The notes under the pieces: generated by a model
The model's input: the letters and a program-made list of their open reading frames with translations, nothing else
What the model was told of the DNA's origin: nothing
Database searches by the model: none
Origin: Amoebidium appalachense
Taxonomy: Eukaryota; Ichthyosporea
Reading direction: 5' to 3'
Length of the DNA stretch: 64,000 nt
Assembly (NCBI GenBank): GCA_963693365.1
Contig: CAVNZM010000001.1
Coordinates: 1,116,001 to 1,180,000 of the forward strand
Position numbers and translations under genes: made by a program
In this document: one piece after another, positions 1 to 21,510 of the stretch
Layout: each line of letters opens with the position of its first letter
Position numbering within the stretch: position 1 is the stretch's first letter

Positions 1-540
1 TAGAGGAAACACTAGTGTATGTGTGACGTGTTGGTGGCTAATGTTTTCTACTGGGGACCACCCAGGTAAACACATTGGCATGAACATCTTGTGGACTGAT
101 TTATAGACTGGTTGTCAACCAGTTAAGACACGGGGAAGGTGCATCCCGTGGACTAGGTTTAGACTGGCAGTCAACCAGCTCGCAAGGCTATAGATAATTA
201 TTTATACTGGGTCGCCATCCCAGTTCGACATATATATAAAGTCGAATATAGAAGAAAACCAATATATATGGTGGGATATGAATATAAATAAACGACGGAT
301 GGTGGAGAATAATCCCCACTGAAGATGCACACACATGACGATGTAAGACTGAGTCCCCACTGATGAAGAGAAACGATGAGGAGTAGTAGACTTTCGTTGG
401 GAGGCATCTTGATCACCGTAGGTGTGTCAACTGCTGTCCAGGGCCCCAACCTTCTCAGAAACCACTCGATGATGAACACCAGTGCACGGGTCAGTCACGG
501 AGACTGAGGTTGGCACGGTGTGTGTCGTGGGCCGGACTGT
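1..540 (-). mobile_element. Copia family B 3' end remnant
   Basis: Read on the minus strand, 540 down to about 215 matches the end of the pol gene and the 3' untranslated part of the family B copia element at 52018-52340, including the stop region and the purine-rich CAGTGGGGA-type block. Bases 1-214 carry on past the point where the 52 kb copy is rearranged, so they probably show the natural downstream sequence of this family. No family B LTR start (TGTTGGAATACG) is present here. This is the 3' half of a broken element whose pol remnant lies at 1563-2090. Confidence 0.7.
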
Positions 541-1395
541 CAGAGTATTGTGCAACCAGCCGTCTCTGCCAGCACCACCATCACGGATATGCAACCAGCT
601 GTTTGTGGTGGCACTGCGGGTCGTGTAGTGGCAGCTATCACATTTGCTGACGCTGCGAAAGGCAAGGGTCCTATCTACTATACCAACACTGTCCCCACCT
701 CTCATGGACATCCACCTCTTGGTATAGACACAACTATCGGTGGTACATGGCGTATTACGCAGAAACGTAAGGAACCACACATCCCTGCGAAAATTATGCG
801 GGCCGTCCTGGCAGCTAAAGAAGGCAAGCTGTTCCTACCACTTACTCGGGTGCACTCTAAGACGACTACACTGGCCTCTGGGCCCACCACAGCCCCACCC
901 CCTGTTGTGGTGGTGACCCCAGCGGAGGAGCTGACAGAGGGTGTATGTGGCTCTGTTCCTTTGTCGTCTCCGGTCATGGATATTGATATCACACGACCAC
1001 TTGGTCCCGCAGACCACCCCACTGCCATCACCTTGGAAGCAGGTGTAAATGGGTGTATTATGTCTATGCTCGTCGATCTGGGTTCTTTTGCTACACTCAT
1101 GCAAACATCCCGGGCCCACAGAATAAGCGGAGGAACCAGTGGACTCCGTCAAGAAGCCTTCCGAGCATCCAGCGCTCGAGGAGACTCTCTACACTACCGC
1201 GGCACTATCTCTGCCGCCATCACTTTAAAGGATATGCATAGTAACACCACCTTACGTGTGCAAACCGGAGTCTCGCTTATTGACAATCTCGCTGTTGGTT
1301 TTATATTGGGCACTGATTTCTTTATTCGCCTGAAGAACCGCGGTGTGAAAATGACTATGAACGACTACAATACTCTCACGTTTGTGTACATGTAG
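520..1395 (+). pseudogene. Retropepsin-like ORF fragment inside copia B remnant
   Basis: An open frame of about 290 codons whose first codons come from the flanking copia sequence. Its second half looks like a retroviral-type aspartic protease: a hydrophobic strand followed by VDLGSFATL at about 1069-1095, and near the C-terminus the motif FILGTDFF, the usual ILGxDF strand of Ty3-like proteases. The catalytic triplet reads D-L-G rather than D-T/S-G, so activity is doubtful. The segment (about 541-1562) lies in the opposite orientation to the copia remnant it interrupts, replacing about 27 bp of it. A Ty3-like Gag-Pro fragment is the best guess. There is no ATG context or neighbouring RT, so it is probably dead. 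Confidence 0.45.
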
Positions 1396-1562
1396 CAGTC
1401 CGTGACTGTCCCGCTGCATCACGCCCGTGCACCCAGCAGGGTAGCCGGTGTCTGTCTGTATCATAATAGACAGGACAGTCTCCATGACCTTTTCGGTCCC
1501 AGTGCCGTGTGTCTGTGTACATGTGTGGCAGCACCAGCTCCCCATCCCCCCTCCCCCTGAGT

Positions 1563-2090
1563 CAGGTTCTTCTTGGTGTCGATGTAGTTGACGACTACAT
1601 CAAGGCTGGGTCGGGAGATGCTCACCATAGCCGTGGCTGGCCGGGAGGAGAGACGGGAGGAACGACGGGGGACGGTACGGAGGGGCTCAGGGCCCGGGGG
1701 GGTGGCTGGGACAGACACTCGGTGGCCGGGGATGGGGGCCTGGAAGCCAAGGATGGGTGCCGTGTTGAGGGGGGAGTCGGATAACACGGGGCTGGACGGG
1801 GCCGAGTGGAACTCCGGAGACCCAGGACGAACCGGGGTGAGATGACCAGGTACGTGGTCATTGACGGCAGGGGCCGGCAGCAGGGGTTGCTGGCCGGTGG
1901 GGGGGTGGGTGGGTGGACCCACCGGGGCAGGCACACGACGGCGGGAACGACGGAGAATCACTGACTGAATCTCATCGTCATCGGAGTGAGGATCGAGGGA
2001 CGGCAGTGATGGATCGATTGAGGTCGGCTGATTGGTGGCCGGCACAGAAATCTGATTGGATGCCGTGGTGAATTGTGATTCGTCGAAGAC
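1563..2090 (-). pseudogene. Copia family B pol fragment, internally deleted
   Basis: The minus-strand frame (within 2168-1461) matches the proline/serine-rich linker between integrase and reverse transcriptase of the family B copia at 50010-50505, starting at the shared VFDESQFTTASNQ block. At about 1590 the linker jumps straight to the last residues of RNase H (YIDTKKNL), so about 1.45 kb of RT/RNase H is deleted. At about 2090 the match also ends, giving way to an unrelated proline-rich frame. This copy keeps the linker in frame where the 50 kb copy is frameshifted, which helps show that the latter is the broken one. Confidence 0.75.
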
Positions 2091-2198
2091 AGGGGCTTCG
2101 GAAACGGGGGCAGGCAGCACGGTAGGCTGGCTAGAAACGTGGATGGGAATGGCCGGACCTGGCAGCACGTGTTGCTTGCCGGGGTCGGGGGGTAACTG

Positions 2199-2926
2199 TT
2201 ATTTTGTGTGGGTAAACGGAGAAGCAGAGAGCACAGATGGGTGTTATGATATACACAACACAGAGACACACGGGAAAAACAGAACCGGAGAGGAGGAATG
2301 ATTTCTGGAACCATAGGAAATGAATACGACTGCTTATGATTTATTTCAAGATGAAGTCCCTTTTATACTTGGGAATGTGAAACGATAAACCAATCAAAAG
2401 AACGAAAACTATGAGTGTAAAATATATCGATTAAAATGTCTGTCGACACATAGAATATAAAACTCAATCCTCTAATGAAAGAAACCTCTAATAAAAGCAC
2501 GGAAACATTTAATAAAATGAAACCACTTATGTAACTATTAATTCATAACATACATGTATACATGTTCTTATCATAACACGTCTAAATATAATTATTCCTA
2601 ATAGTTGGAGAACATAGCACAATGCTACGTCGTGGGAAAGGAATGAGAAAGGAATGTAAGTTACTATATTTGGGAAAATACAAACGAGATATGATTGGAG
2701 GACATATATAGATTTGGACACAAACGACAATACGTGTGCGCGAGCTAAGTATGTCGATACGTACACAGATCTAAGATGTCGTGTACACGGAAACAGAAAG
2801 GAAAGAAAGAAATGAAGAAAGGAAAAGGAAACAAACTACAACAACTAATAAATAAATACAAAACTCAACTTCTAAGTCTTGCTGAGAATCAAGTGAAGAT
2901 GACAGTAACGGGGGGAAACAGCTGCA
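2199..2926. mobile_element. 728-bp insertion flanked by 10-bp direct repeats
   Basis: The A/T-rich block is bounded by GGGGTAACTG at 2189-2198 and again at 2927-2936. Removing the block and one repeat joins two minus-strand proline-rich frames (Gag-like 3191-2937 and the frame running into 2168) without a shift. This suggests a genuine insertion with a 10-bp target-site duplication. An alternative boundary, TGTT at 2197 to AACA at 2920, would make it a 724-bp LTR, but then the 5-bp flanks do not match. No coding capacity seen. Confidence 0.4.
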
Positions 2927-2936
2927 GGGGTAACTG

Positions 2937-3191
2937 GGGCCCGTGCAGGGTTTGGGGGAGCTGAGAGCTCGACGAGGCTGGCCACGTGATCGGAGGAAAC
3001 TGCTGCCGGAATGCGGGGCAGATCAATGGAATGTGAGGGGTCCGGCGACAGTGACGGCACGTGGTGGGAACAGGGTTGGAAATCCTGGAAGGGAGCATGT
3101 TGGACGACATGGTAAACGGTTCTGGCAGGGACTTGGGGCCGGGACTCCTAGGGAGTAGGAAAGCACAAAGTGCTTGGACTGTGTTGAACAC
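2937..3191 (-). pseudogene. Gag-like fragment with CCHC zinc knuckle
   Basis: The minus-strand frame contains CRHCRRTPHIPLIC (about 3059-3018), a perfect C-x2-C-x4-H-x4-C nucleic-acid-binding knuckle, in a proline/serine-rich context typical of retrotransposon Gag. It continues, after removal of the 2199-2926 insertion, into the proline-rich frame at 2168. The frame upstream (3200-3560) is broken. No protease or polymerase is attached in this orientation, so this is an isolated degenerate fragment. Confidence 0.4.
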
Positions 3192-3562
3192 GGGAGACTG
3201 GAAAGAAGTACCGAATTTGGGTACTTCAGATGGACTTGAGGGAAGATAGTCAAGTCGGATCGAGACGGGGTGTCAAATGATCGTCGATCGGAATGGAGCC
3301 GGGGTTTGATATTTGACGAGTGATTGGGATTTCGATGTTATGGAATGGGAGCCTCCGGGGCAGACAGGGCGGCGTGGTTGAGACCACGTCGGGACAGGGG
3401 GACACGTCATGAAGTGTCAAAGAAGAACTTGGAGCGCGACGGCAGAACCAAGGGTGGAGGAAGGTTTGTCGTGACGGAGAGGAACCAGGACGGAACTGGA
3501 AGGAGGGCAAGCTGAAACTTGCAAGGATGGCACGATTGTCAACATCTGCAATCTTCACCCCC

Positions 3563-3577
3563 CATCGGAAACCCCTC
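3563..3577 (+). repeat. Candidate left terminal inverted repeat
   Basis: CATCGGAAACCCCTC here is matched perfectly, in reverse complement, by GAGGGGTTTCCGATG at 55192-55206. The pair brackets the transposase and JmjC genes. The flanks do not show an obvious target-site duplication, so the exact ends are uncertain. A related module, GAGGTTTCCGACGTCCGTAAAC, recurs at about 3951-3972. Confidence 0.35.
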
Positions 3578-3975
3578 TTCGACGTCGACGACGGGTTCGG
3601 AGTAGTTTACGATACCTGAGTGGCTGCGTTTGGTACCCTCGACATTTTTTTTAATGGATGGAAAAGCTGAAAACCCATCGCCGACGTCGACAAGCATATT
3701 ACAGGGTAATAAAGAGGTCCACTGATTTTTTGACCCTCATGTGTATATGCCAACGTCATCATATGGACATGCTGTGCATGCCTTTACACCGTCCATTAAC
3801 CGAATGTAGCACCTATTCCAATGCTATAGACGTGCTATGGACGTCGTAAGCCTGTTCTACGTATGCATACTGTGTAGGCTAACAAGATGGGTATCGTCGA
3901 CGTCGAAAACAAAGCATACTGTGAAGGCGATTCTGAGCATCTTAATATGAGGTTTCCGACGTCCGTAAACTAATA
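3578..3975. other. Left subterminal motif cluster, no gene
   Basis: Non-coding stretch unusually rich in ACGTC/GACGTC (for example near 3581, 3680, 3832 and 3955) plus single copies of GTCCATTA and AATGGATG. Similar short motifs cluster at 54980-55206 at the opposite side of the gene pair. Arrays of short subterminal motifs are typical transposase-binding regions in CACTA/KDZ-like elements; the assignment here is inference. Confidence 0.3.
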
Positions 3976-5084
3976 AGAAACGGCGAATTCTGCAATAATA
4001 AATACTGTTTTTATAATGTTACAGTATAAGTACAATAGTTTTATGTGTATGTATATATATATATATATTGGGGGTAAGGGGTGTCCTGTGAATGAAAACA
4101 TGGTTTAGTTCTAACGTGAAATGTACTAATGTACTACAGGAAACATGTGCTTACCAACTGGAATATTCTACCCCACACACAACCATACACGTATGCATGA
4201 GAATGGGAGGGGGGAAGAATAAATGAATAGAAAAAGAAAACAGTATACAAATAATAAACAAATAAATAAATAAATAATAAATAAATAAATAAAAAAAGGA
4301 TTGGAGTGGATTCGAACCGCAGTCTTGGGCAAAATTATCCTCCTTCGAGCTACTGCCTTGCCCAGGTACGCCATTCGGTCACTTCCGAAAGCATGGGAAA
4401 CCCGAACACTATATAGCGTACAATACTTATTATTATTATTATTATTATTCCTTATTTGCGTGGACGACGTCTATGGAAATAGTCAGGGGTATAGGGCATA
4501 CCCACCCACCCAAAATAAGAATACAAACAACCACGTCAATGGCCAAAAACAAACAAAGAAGAAGAACAAAAGAGGGGAGGGAAAAAAAAGAAAAAAAAAA
4601 GCTGGCGTGGGGAGGATCGGGTGGCGTACCTGGGGCAAGGCGCCGAAATCGAAGGAAAATCTGAACACCATATATTGTACATTAATACATCAATATAGCG
4701 TTGCTAAGCAGTGACTGTGGCATAAGGAAAAAAATAATGGGAAGTGCAATATTGTTGCAATCAAAAGAAGTAAAAAATTAGCAATGTCGCATTTAGTTAC
4801 ATTCACATTTCACTATGAAATGACGTGCTAATCAAACATACCTACACAGTTTAGCAGGTACAATATATACTAGTTCTCGACATACATGAAACATGCGTAC
4901 ACAATAAACTGACACTCGAGGATATGCTCTCAGCTTTTCCATTATATAGTCGACGATATACATCAAACATCATAACACAATAATAAATAAATCCACCGAT
5001 ATCCATCAGATCATCGAAATATGGAATCATGATTTGATTTCAGAAGACATTTCTCCCGAAACGGCGACACCGCATGCACAGCAA
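3976..5084. other. A/T-rich region without a convincing gene
   Basis: Contains (TA)n and (AAAT)n/(TTA)n runs and the tRNA-derived repeat listed separately. A second partial copy of the repeat's GGCGTACCTGGGGCAAGG block lies at about 4623-4640 on the plus strand. Open frames here are low-complexity lysine runs and are not supported as genes. The 3' end of the transposase gene follows. Confidence 0.6.
4298..4382 (-). repeat. tRNA-derived (SINE-like) element
   Basis: On the minus strand there is an A-box-like TGGCGTACCTGG followed about 50 bases later by a perfect B box (GGTTCGAATCC, plus-strand 4309-4319) and then a T-rich run, the layout of an RNA polymerase III promoter and terminator. The T stem and acceptor stem do not pair well, so it is not a functional tRNA. 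A decayed tRNA gene or SINE head is more likely. Confidence 0.4.
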
Positions 5085-16044
<10,960 letters not shown>

Positions 16045-16944
16045 TTTCCACTGCGTGGGTGCACATGTGTCCTGTGCAAGCAGTTAGTAACCCCTCGTCG
16101 ACACGTCGGGTGGACGCTGGCAACTGGTGATGTCGCAAACAGATCATTGCCTGTGCCGATTGGCTCAAAATCACTGTTTTCGCGCCGTCGCACCCACGCC
16201 ATGGCCATGGTAACAGTGGACTATGCATGGAGTATTGGCTATCATGAGGTATGTACCAATATTTATTATTTAATAAATGAAAGAATTTTTATAGTTAGGT
16301 ATAATTTTTTTTTCAATATAACATTATCTCCTGCTGAAGTTCATTGTTTGACCAATTATCACATATAGAGGTACGCCATGTGGGCGCGGTTTCATTGGCC
16401 GATGCAACCATTGTACAGTGGTGTGCCTATTTTCATGCATAGTGATATAACAGTAGTGTTTACATCAGTATTTCCATAATTGAGTATAATAATTTTAATT
16501 TTACAGTTGCGCACACGTTTTCTACTATTACTCCTTTGCAACTACGCCTATATAATATTTCAGTTATATTTTTGGGTCGCCTCAACGCGCGAAACGGATT
16601 GGTTGGGCATCACATGTTCGTGCGGGCGTTGTGTGCGGTACATGTGTTTCGCAATACACCATTTAACATGTGGTCACATTATTTACATGATTTTAATACT
16701 AATAATATTGTTTTTTATTTACCCGATACCTTTTTACTTTCTATGTTAATATTATTACATATTGTGTCATGTCACACACCCAAAGGCCTCTAAAACGAAC
16801 CATATTCATTGGCGATATATCACGAAATGAAAATGGCGGACGGAATTATGCGTGATAGTCGCGATCATTGGTTGGCGAGGACCAATGAAACATTTTTACA
16901 GATTGGAATGCATCCATCCATTTTTCTTCATGCACGTTCTGATT
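16045..16944. promoter_or_regulatory. Divergent intergenic region with CCAAT boxes
   Basis: Lies between the first codon of the minus-strand transposase and the 5' region of the plus-strand JmjC gene. It holds several ATTGG/CCAAT elements (about 16392, 16588, 16807, 16867 and 16883), A/T-rich stretches, and no convincing gene. The 5409-bp LINE separates it from the JmjC start; without the LINE the two start codons are only about 0.95 kb apart. A shared two-way promoter is inferred. Confidence 0.45.
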
Positions 16945-17268
16945 GCCATCGAATACGCTTTTTTTTTATTATTTTTTTTTATCACGTTTTGTTCCCGGAG
17001 GGCCTTTTCAGGCCCTCTAGGGAAACTACCGTCTACCACACAGCACCGACAGTACACTAGTTAAGGTGCTATCTATGAGTTCAGCTAAGCTAAACCATCC
17101 TTCACAACCTAACTATAAGTACACACTTTGCCCAGGGCTACTACCCCAGCCACGCCGGCAGGAGGCTCCAGTCCTCCCCTCCATTCAAAACCTAGCAATA
17201 AACGTTAACCGAGGGCTCTCATTGGTCGATCTACAGTATTGGGAAGTCCTAGGTGTTGTGTATAATAT

Positions 17269-18905
17269 TTACGGTGGGTATGGGTGGATGCTGGGGTGTG
17301 GTGGTGGTGGTGGTGGGGGGTTGCTGCCTAACATTATGTGTTGGTGTATGTATGTTGTGGCGATGTTTTTGTGGACTAAAAGGTGGGTTTTACAGGGCAC
17401 ACCGGGTCTGTGGGTGTTCCGGCATTCAGAACAGGCCGGCCGGGTGTGTGTGGGGGGTGTATTTGTTGGTTTTTTGGGTTTTTGGAGAGCCATACTTTTC
17501 TTTCTACGGGTGGTGGGTATATGGTGGTGTTTTTGCATTTTAGGGTGGGTGGGGGGGAGTGTTGTGTTCCGTGGGTGCCAAATTTTTGAAAAGAAAAAGG
17601 ATTGCAACTCTACTGTGATTTTTCCTAAGATGGCCCGGGTGGTGGTCTTGGTGGTGCCGGTGGCTGCAAGTAGTGGGCCCACCGATCGTGGGCAGAATCC
17701 CCGTTCGACCCACTTGGTGTCTTCGGGGTCAGGTGGGTCACCGTTGCCTCCTATCCAGTTTATCCATGCACATTGGTCTACCACCGTGGCTGCCGTATGG
17801 TGGTGCTGTGCCGTGGGGGTGTTTGGATGACGAGTGTGCAGGACGTTGTGGATGCAGGCTGTGATGGCGGTGGTCAGGGTGGGGACTTCCCCGGCATGGG
17901 CCGGGCAGGCCCAGAGGTGGGTGGTGGTCTCAGGGTGCTGGCTGCACCGGGGGCATGTGGGCTGTGTAACGACGGTGGGGTGATCTCGGTGTAGCCGTGC
18001 CATGGTAGGCAGGGTGCCCATGGCCAGGGACAGGCTACGAGTGTTTCCTCTGACTGCCCCGATGGTTGCCTGTGTGGGCCCCTTGTTGAGCTTGAGGGGG
18101 TTCCGTTCGGCTGGGAGCAGTCTGGGGTCGGCTAGTATGGACATAGCCTTGGTCTTGCCGGCCATGTCGGTGAGGAAGTCCTTGTTCAACCGGTTCAGTG
18201 TACCTGGAATGTTGCCGGGGATACGGTGGCCTTGTAGTCGTAGGAAGTATTTCCCCCCCCCCCGGGGCCGGAGGTAGGGGGGAGGGGGAGGACTCTTCCT
18301 GCATTGGCTGCCTTGTCTGCCTCGTTATTCCGTTGACCGTACCGTTTGGTGTTGGATTGGTGCCCCTTCACCCACGATACCTGTACAGAGCCTGGTTGCC
18401 GGAGAGAGAGTTGGTCTCGTACGTGAGCCCATTCCACTATGTGGGGGAACTTTAGCTTGCGTCGAGGGGGTGTGGTGGGGTCTATATTTGCCGTCCATCG
18501 GTCGACTACTCCGAGGTTATCGAGCTTGATGTGGATGGGGGTGGTGGTGGGGGTGAGCAGGAGGGCTAGTAGTACCCCTGTGAGTTCGGCTTGGGTGGAT
18601 GATAGGGCCGTATGGAGCCTGGTCTTGGCCGTCACTGGAGGTGCTTTCCGGTCCGGGGTGTCCAGTACCGCCCCGGCTCCGGCCTGGGCTATCCTCCTGC
18701 CCGGGTGGATGAGGCTGCCGTCCGTATAAACGGTGATCGGTTGGTCTGGGGGGATCAGGGTGATTTGCTGCTGCCACTCGTCATAGGTGGCCTGGGGCAC
18801 CAAGTCGGTGTAGGTGAGCCTACGGGGAGTGGGTGGGCTCGGCAGGTCAGCCGGGTGGGCCGTGCACTTGTGTCCTGGTGGTGACCCTACCGGTGGTGGC
18901 TGCTG
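17269..18905 (-). pseudogene. LINE RNase H and C-terminal CCHC region
   Basis: RNase H with VYTDGS, AELTGVLLAL, KLDNLGVV and NNEADKAAN (about 18860-18310). A homopolymer shift occurs at about 18255-18290, then the C-terminal frame with CPRCSQHPETTTHLWACP and a poor-complexity tail ending near 17269. It matches 11140-12667 nearly base for base apart from homopolymer lengths. Confidence 0.88.
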
Positions 18906-18909
18906 GGGG

Positions 18910-19990
18910 GGGGTGGGCCGGGGAGGTCCCCCGGTAAGGGTGTGGCTTCCTCGTTGGCAAGTTGCAGGTGGAGCATCTGGGGTGATGCCTGTTGGTGGGG
19001 GGGAAGATGCCGCCGGAAATGGTGTATCTTCCTCCACTGCTCGGCCGGATCGGAGCCATCCTTCAGTGCGATGACTTGGTAGATGTCGATACTGTCGGTG
19101 TTGATGAAGTCCTTGTGGTACTTCGGGACTACCATGTGGGTGGTGATTCGGGTCTTGAAGGCCACGTAGGGGTCTGCCCGTATCATCTCCACAGCACGGG
19201 TCCACCCCACACACTGCTGGTTGTGGGTGTGATTATCGGCCGGGGGCTCAGGGGGCTCGTATTTGCTGTTGGTGCTGTCGGTGTTAGAGTCCTCTGAGTC
19301 GTCGGAGTCGTCGCTGGGCCCCGTCAACTCCGATTCTGGCTCCGTGTCTAACCCTTCCCCCTCTCCGTCTGCGTACCCGGGGTTGGGGGAGAGGGTGGCC
19401 GGGGTGTAGGCTAGGTTCCATGGGGAGTGGCCGTATTTGCAGTCACCAGGGCAAAAGCGGAAATGGGCTGTTCCATGTGGGTCGTTCCACGTGGGTCGGT
19501 GCCATCTCAGCCCCTCCTCCTCTGTGTTGTCCCGTAGATGGGCTATTTTGACCCAAGCCTCCCCGTTGTGGGTGGTGTGGGCCACCACCTGGCTGAGTTC
19601 GTATTGCCCGTTCTTGACTATTTCCACCACGAATGCACCGACGGGGTGGTTTGGCACGAGGTCAATGGTGTGGTGGGTGTGTGGTCTGGGTGCTGGCCGT
19701 AGTTTGTCTGCGATGGGGATGGCCCCCTTGATGATGGACCTGTACCACTGTGTAGCTCCCGGGTGTAGTAGGTCTGGGGGGTGGGGCAGTTCGGGGAACG
19801 CCCGGAACACCCCCGGCCGTACCATGGTGTCCTCCACCGTGTAGAGTTGACGGGGGTGTGTGTGGGGGCCGATGTGGGCCGCAAAGGTGTGGTCCGGGAA
19901 AACGGTGTTGATAGGGGTGCTGGTTGTTGTTGCTGCTTCCCCTCCTTCTCCTTGGGGGGAGGGGGGTGGGGTGGGGGTGCTTGTGTTTTT
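18910..19990 (-). pseudogene. LINE region between RT and RNase H
   Basis: Encodes two short alpha/beta segments (around VGAFVVEIVKNGQYELSQ and RITTHMVVPKYHKDF) separated by a very acidic Asp/Glu/Ser linker (EPESELTGPSDDSDDSEDSN). I do not recognise the domain. The frame breaks again in the C-run at about 18905-18920 before RNase H. The extension is unusual for LINE polyproteins. Confidence 0.6.
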
Positions 19991-21510
19991 TGGGGAGGGG
20001 TTTCCCCAATACTCAGGTGCCGCTCGTGAAGGATCCCCGTGATATGGGCCCAATAGTTGTGGAGCTGCTTTCCCCCTAGCCTGTAAAGTTTGGCTGGGGG
20101 TGCTTGCAGGGGTGGGTAGGGTAGGCCTGTCACGTGTTGCTGCTGCCAGGCTCGGTACCGGACCACGTCCCCTGCTGGTCCTGGTGTTTCCAGCAGGGCA
20201 CACAGCTCCGTAACCATGGTGCTGGCTGCTGATTCGACGATGCTGGCCAGTCCCCCTAGAGTGGGATGGTGTAGCAGCCCGGACGGGGTGCTCCGGTGGA
20301 AACCACACTTCCGACGGAGTAGGTCTCTCCACTTGCTGTCGATTGCCTGCATGGTGGTGTTGCTGATGACTGACCCTTTGAGGAGGAAGAGGATGGCCGG
20401 GGCCACCACACTGTTGGCTACGTAGATCACTTGGCTGGGTGCCAGCATTTTACGGGCTAGTATGGTGGTGGCCCGTAATGTCAGCTGCATGGCCTTCCCA
20501 TCGTTGGGCCGGGTGTGTCGTTGGAGGGTGATGTTGACCCCTAACACTCTGATGTTTGCATCGGGGAGCTCGATCTGAATGGGTAGGGGTGGTGCTCCCG
20601 GGGATTTGCGGTACTGCATGGGGGCCACTGTTGCCCGTGTTGGGGTACCACGGGCGAGGACTGAAAACTTGTCTGGGTGTGGTTCCAAGTCATGGTAATA
20701 AAAAAAGGGGGCAGATAAATGGAGAGTTTGCTGGATGCTCTCCTTGTTGGGGCCAAACCATGTTGTGTCGTCGGCGAAGGCTACAGACGTCACACACGGG
20801 GGTGTTTGTGCCGGTGTGTGGTGCTGTGTCTGTGGGGGTAGGTGGAAAGTGTACCCCTTGCCGTGCCTTTTGATGGCTGTTAAAACTGGATCGTAGAAAA
20901 TAATCCACAGAATGGGGGAGAGGACAGCCCCTTGGGCCAGGCCGTTTTCAACAGGGAAAGACTCAGTGTGCCCCTGGTCTGTGCACACCGTGGCCGTACG
21001 ACTGTGCCACATGTGCCGGAGGAGGGTGATTAGCTGGGGGTCTGTGCCCAGGCGGGTGAGCCCCAGTTCCACCGAGGGCCAAGACACCGTGTCATATGCC
21101 CTCTTAATGTCCTGTTGGACGATCCATAGTTCCTGGTCGTGGTCTATGGCATCCTCTATCGTCTCTCGGATGATAGCCAGCGCCCCGTCGATACCCGGGC
21201 CCGGCACGAACCCAAAATTCCCCCCCGGGAGGAGGGTGGGGTACTGCCGGAAGATCGAGAGTAGGCGCTGGTTGATGACCGATTCTAGCAGCTTCCGTGC
21301 CGTTTCCAAGAGTGCTATCGGATGGGTTTTGTCGAAGTCACCTTCCCATTCCCCTTTCGGTAGGGGATGGATGGTGTGGTGCAGCCATGACCTCGGTGTG
21401 GTCCCCGTGGCCAGACATCCGTTGATGATATGTAGGAGCCATGCTAGCCCCTTTGGCCCCAGGTGTTGGAAGTATTCGTACTGGATTTCCGTTGGGCCGG
21501 GGGCCTTCCC
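19990..21510 (-). pseudogene. LINE reverse transcriptase
   Basis: Non-LTR RT domain. Visible blocks: GGKAPGPTEIQYEYF (motif 1/2), HPLPKGEWEGDFDKTHPIA, QQDIKRAYDTVSW with the first catalytic Asp, GLAQGAVLSPILW and SVAFADDTTWFG holding the FADD catalytic pair. The thumb follows with VLGVNITLQRH and LLRRKCGFHRS. A frameshift in the poly-G/C stretch near 19950-19990 separates it from the downstream region. The RT motifs themselves are intact. Confidence 0.9.

Noticed and set aside
4298-4382. Functional tRNA gene
   Set aside because: The B box is perfect but the T and acceptor stems do not pair properly and there is no clear anticodon arm.
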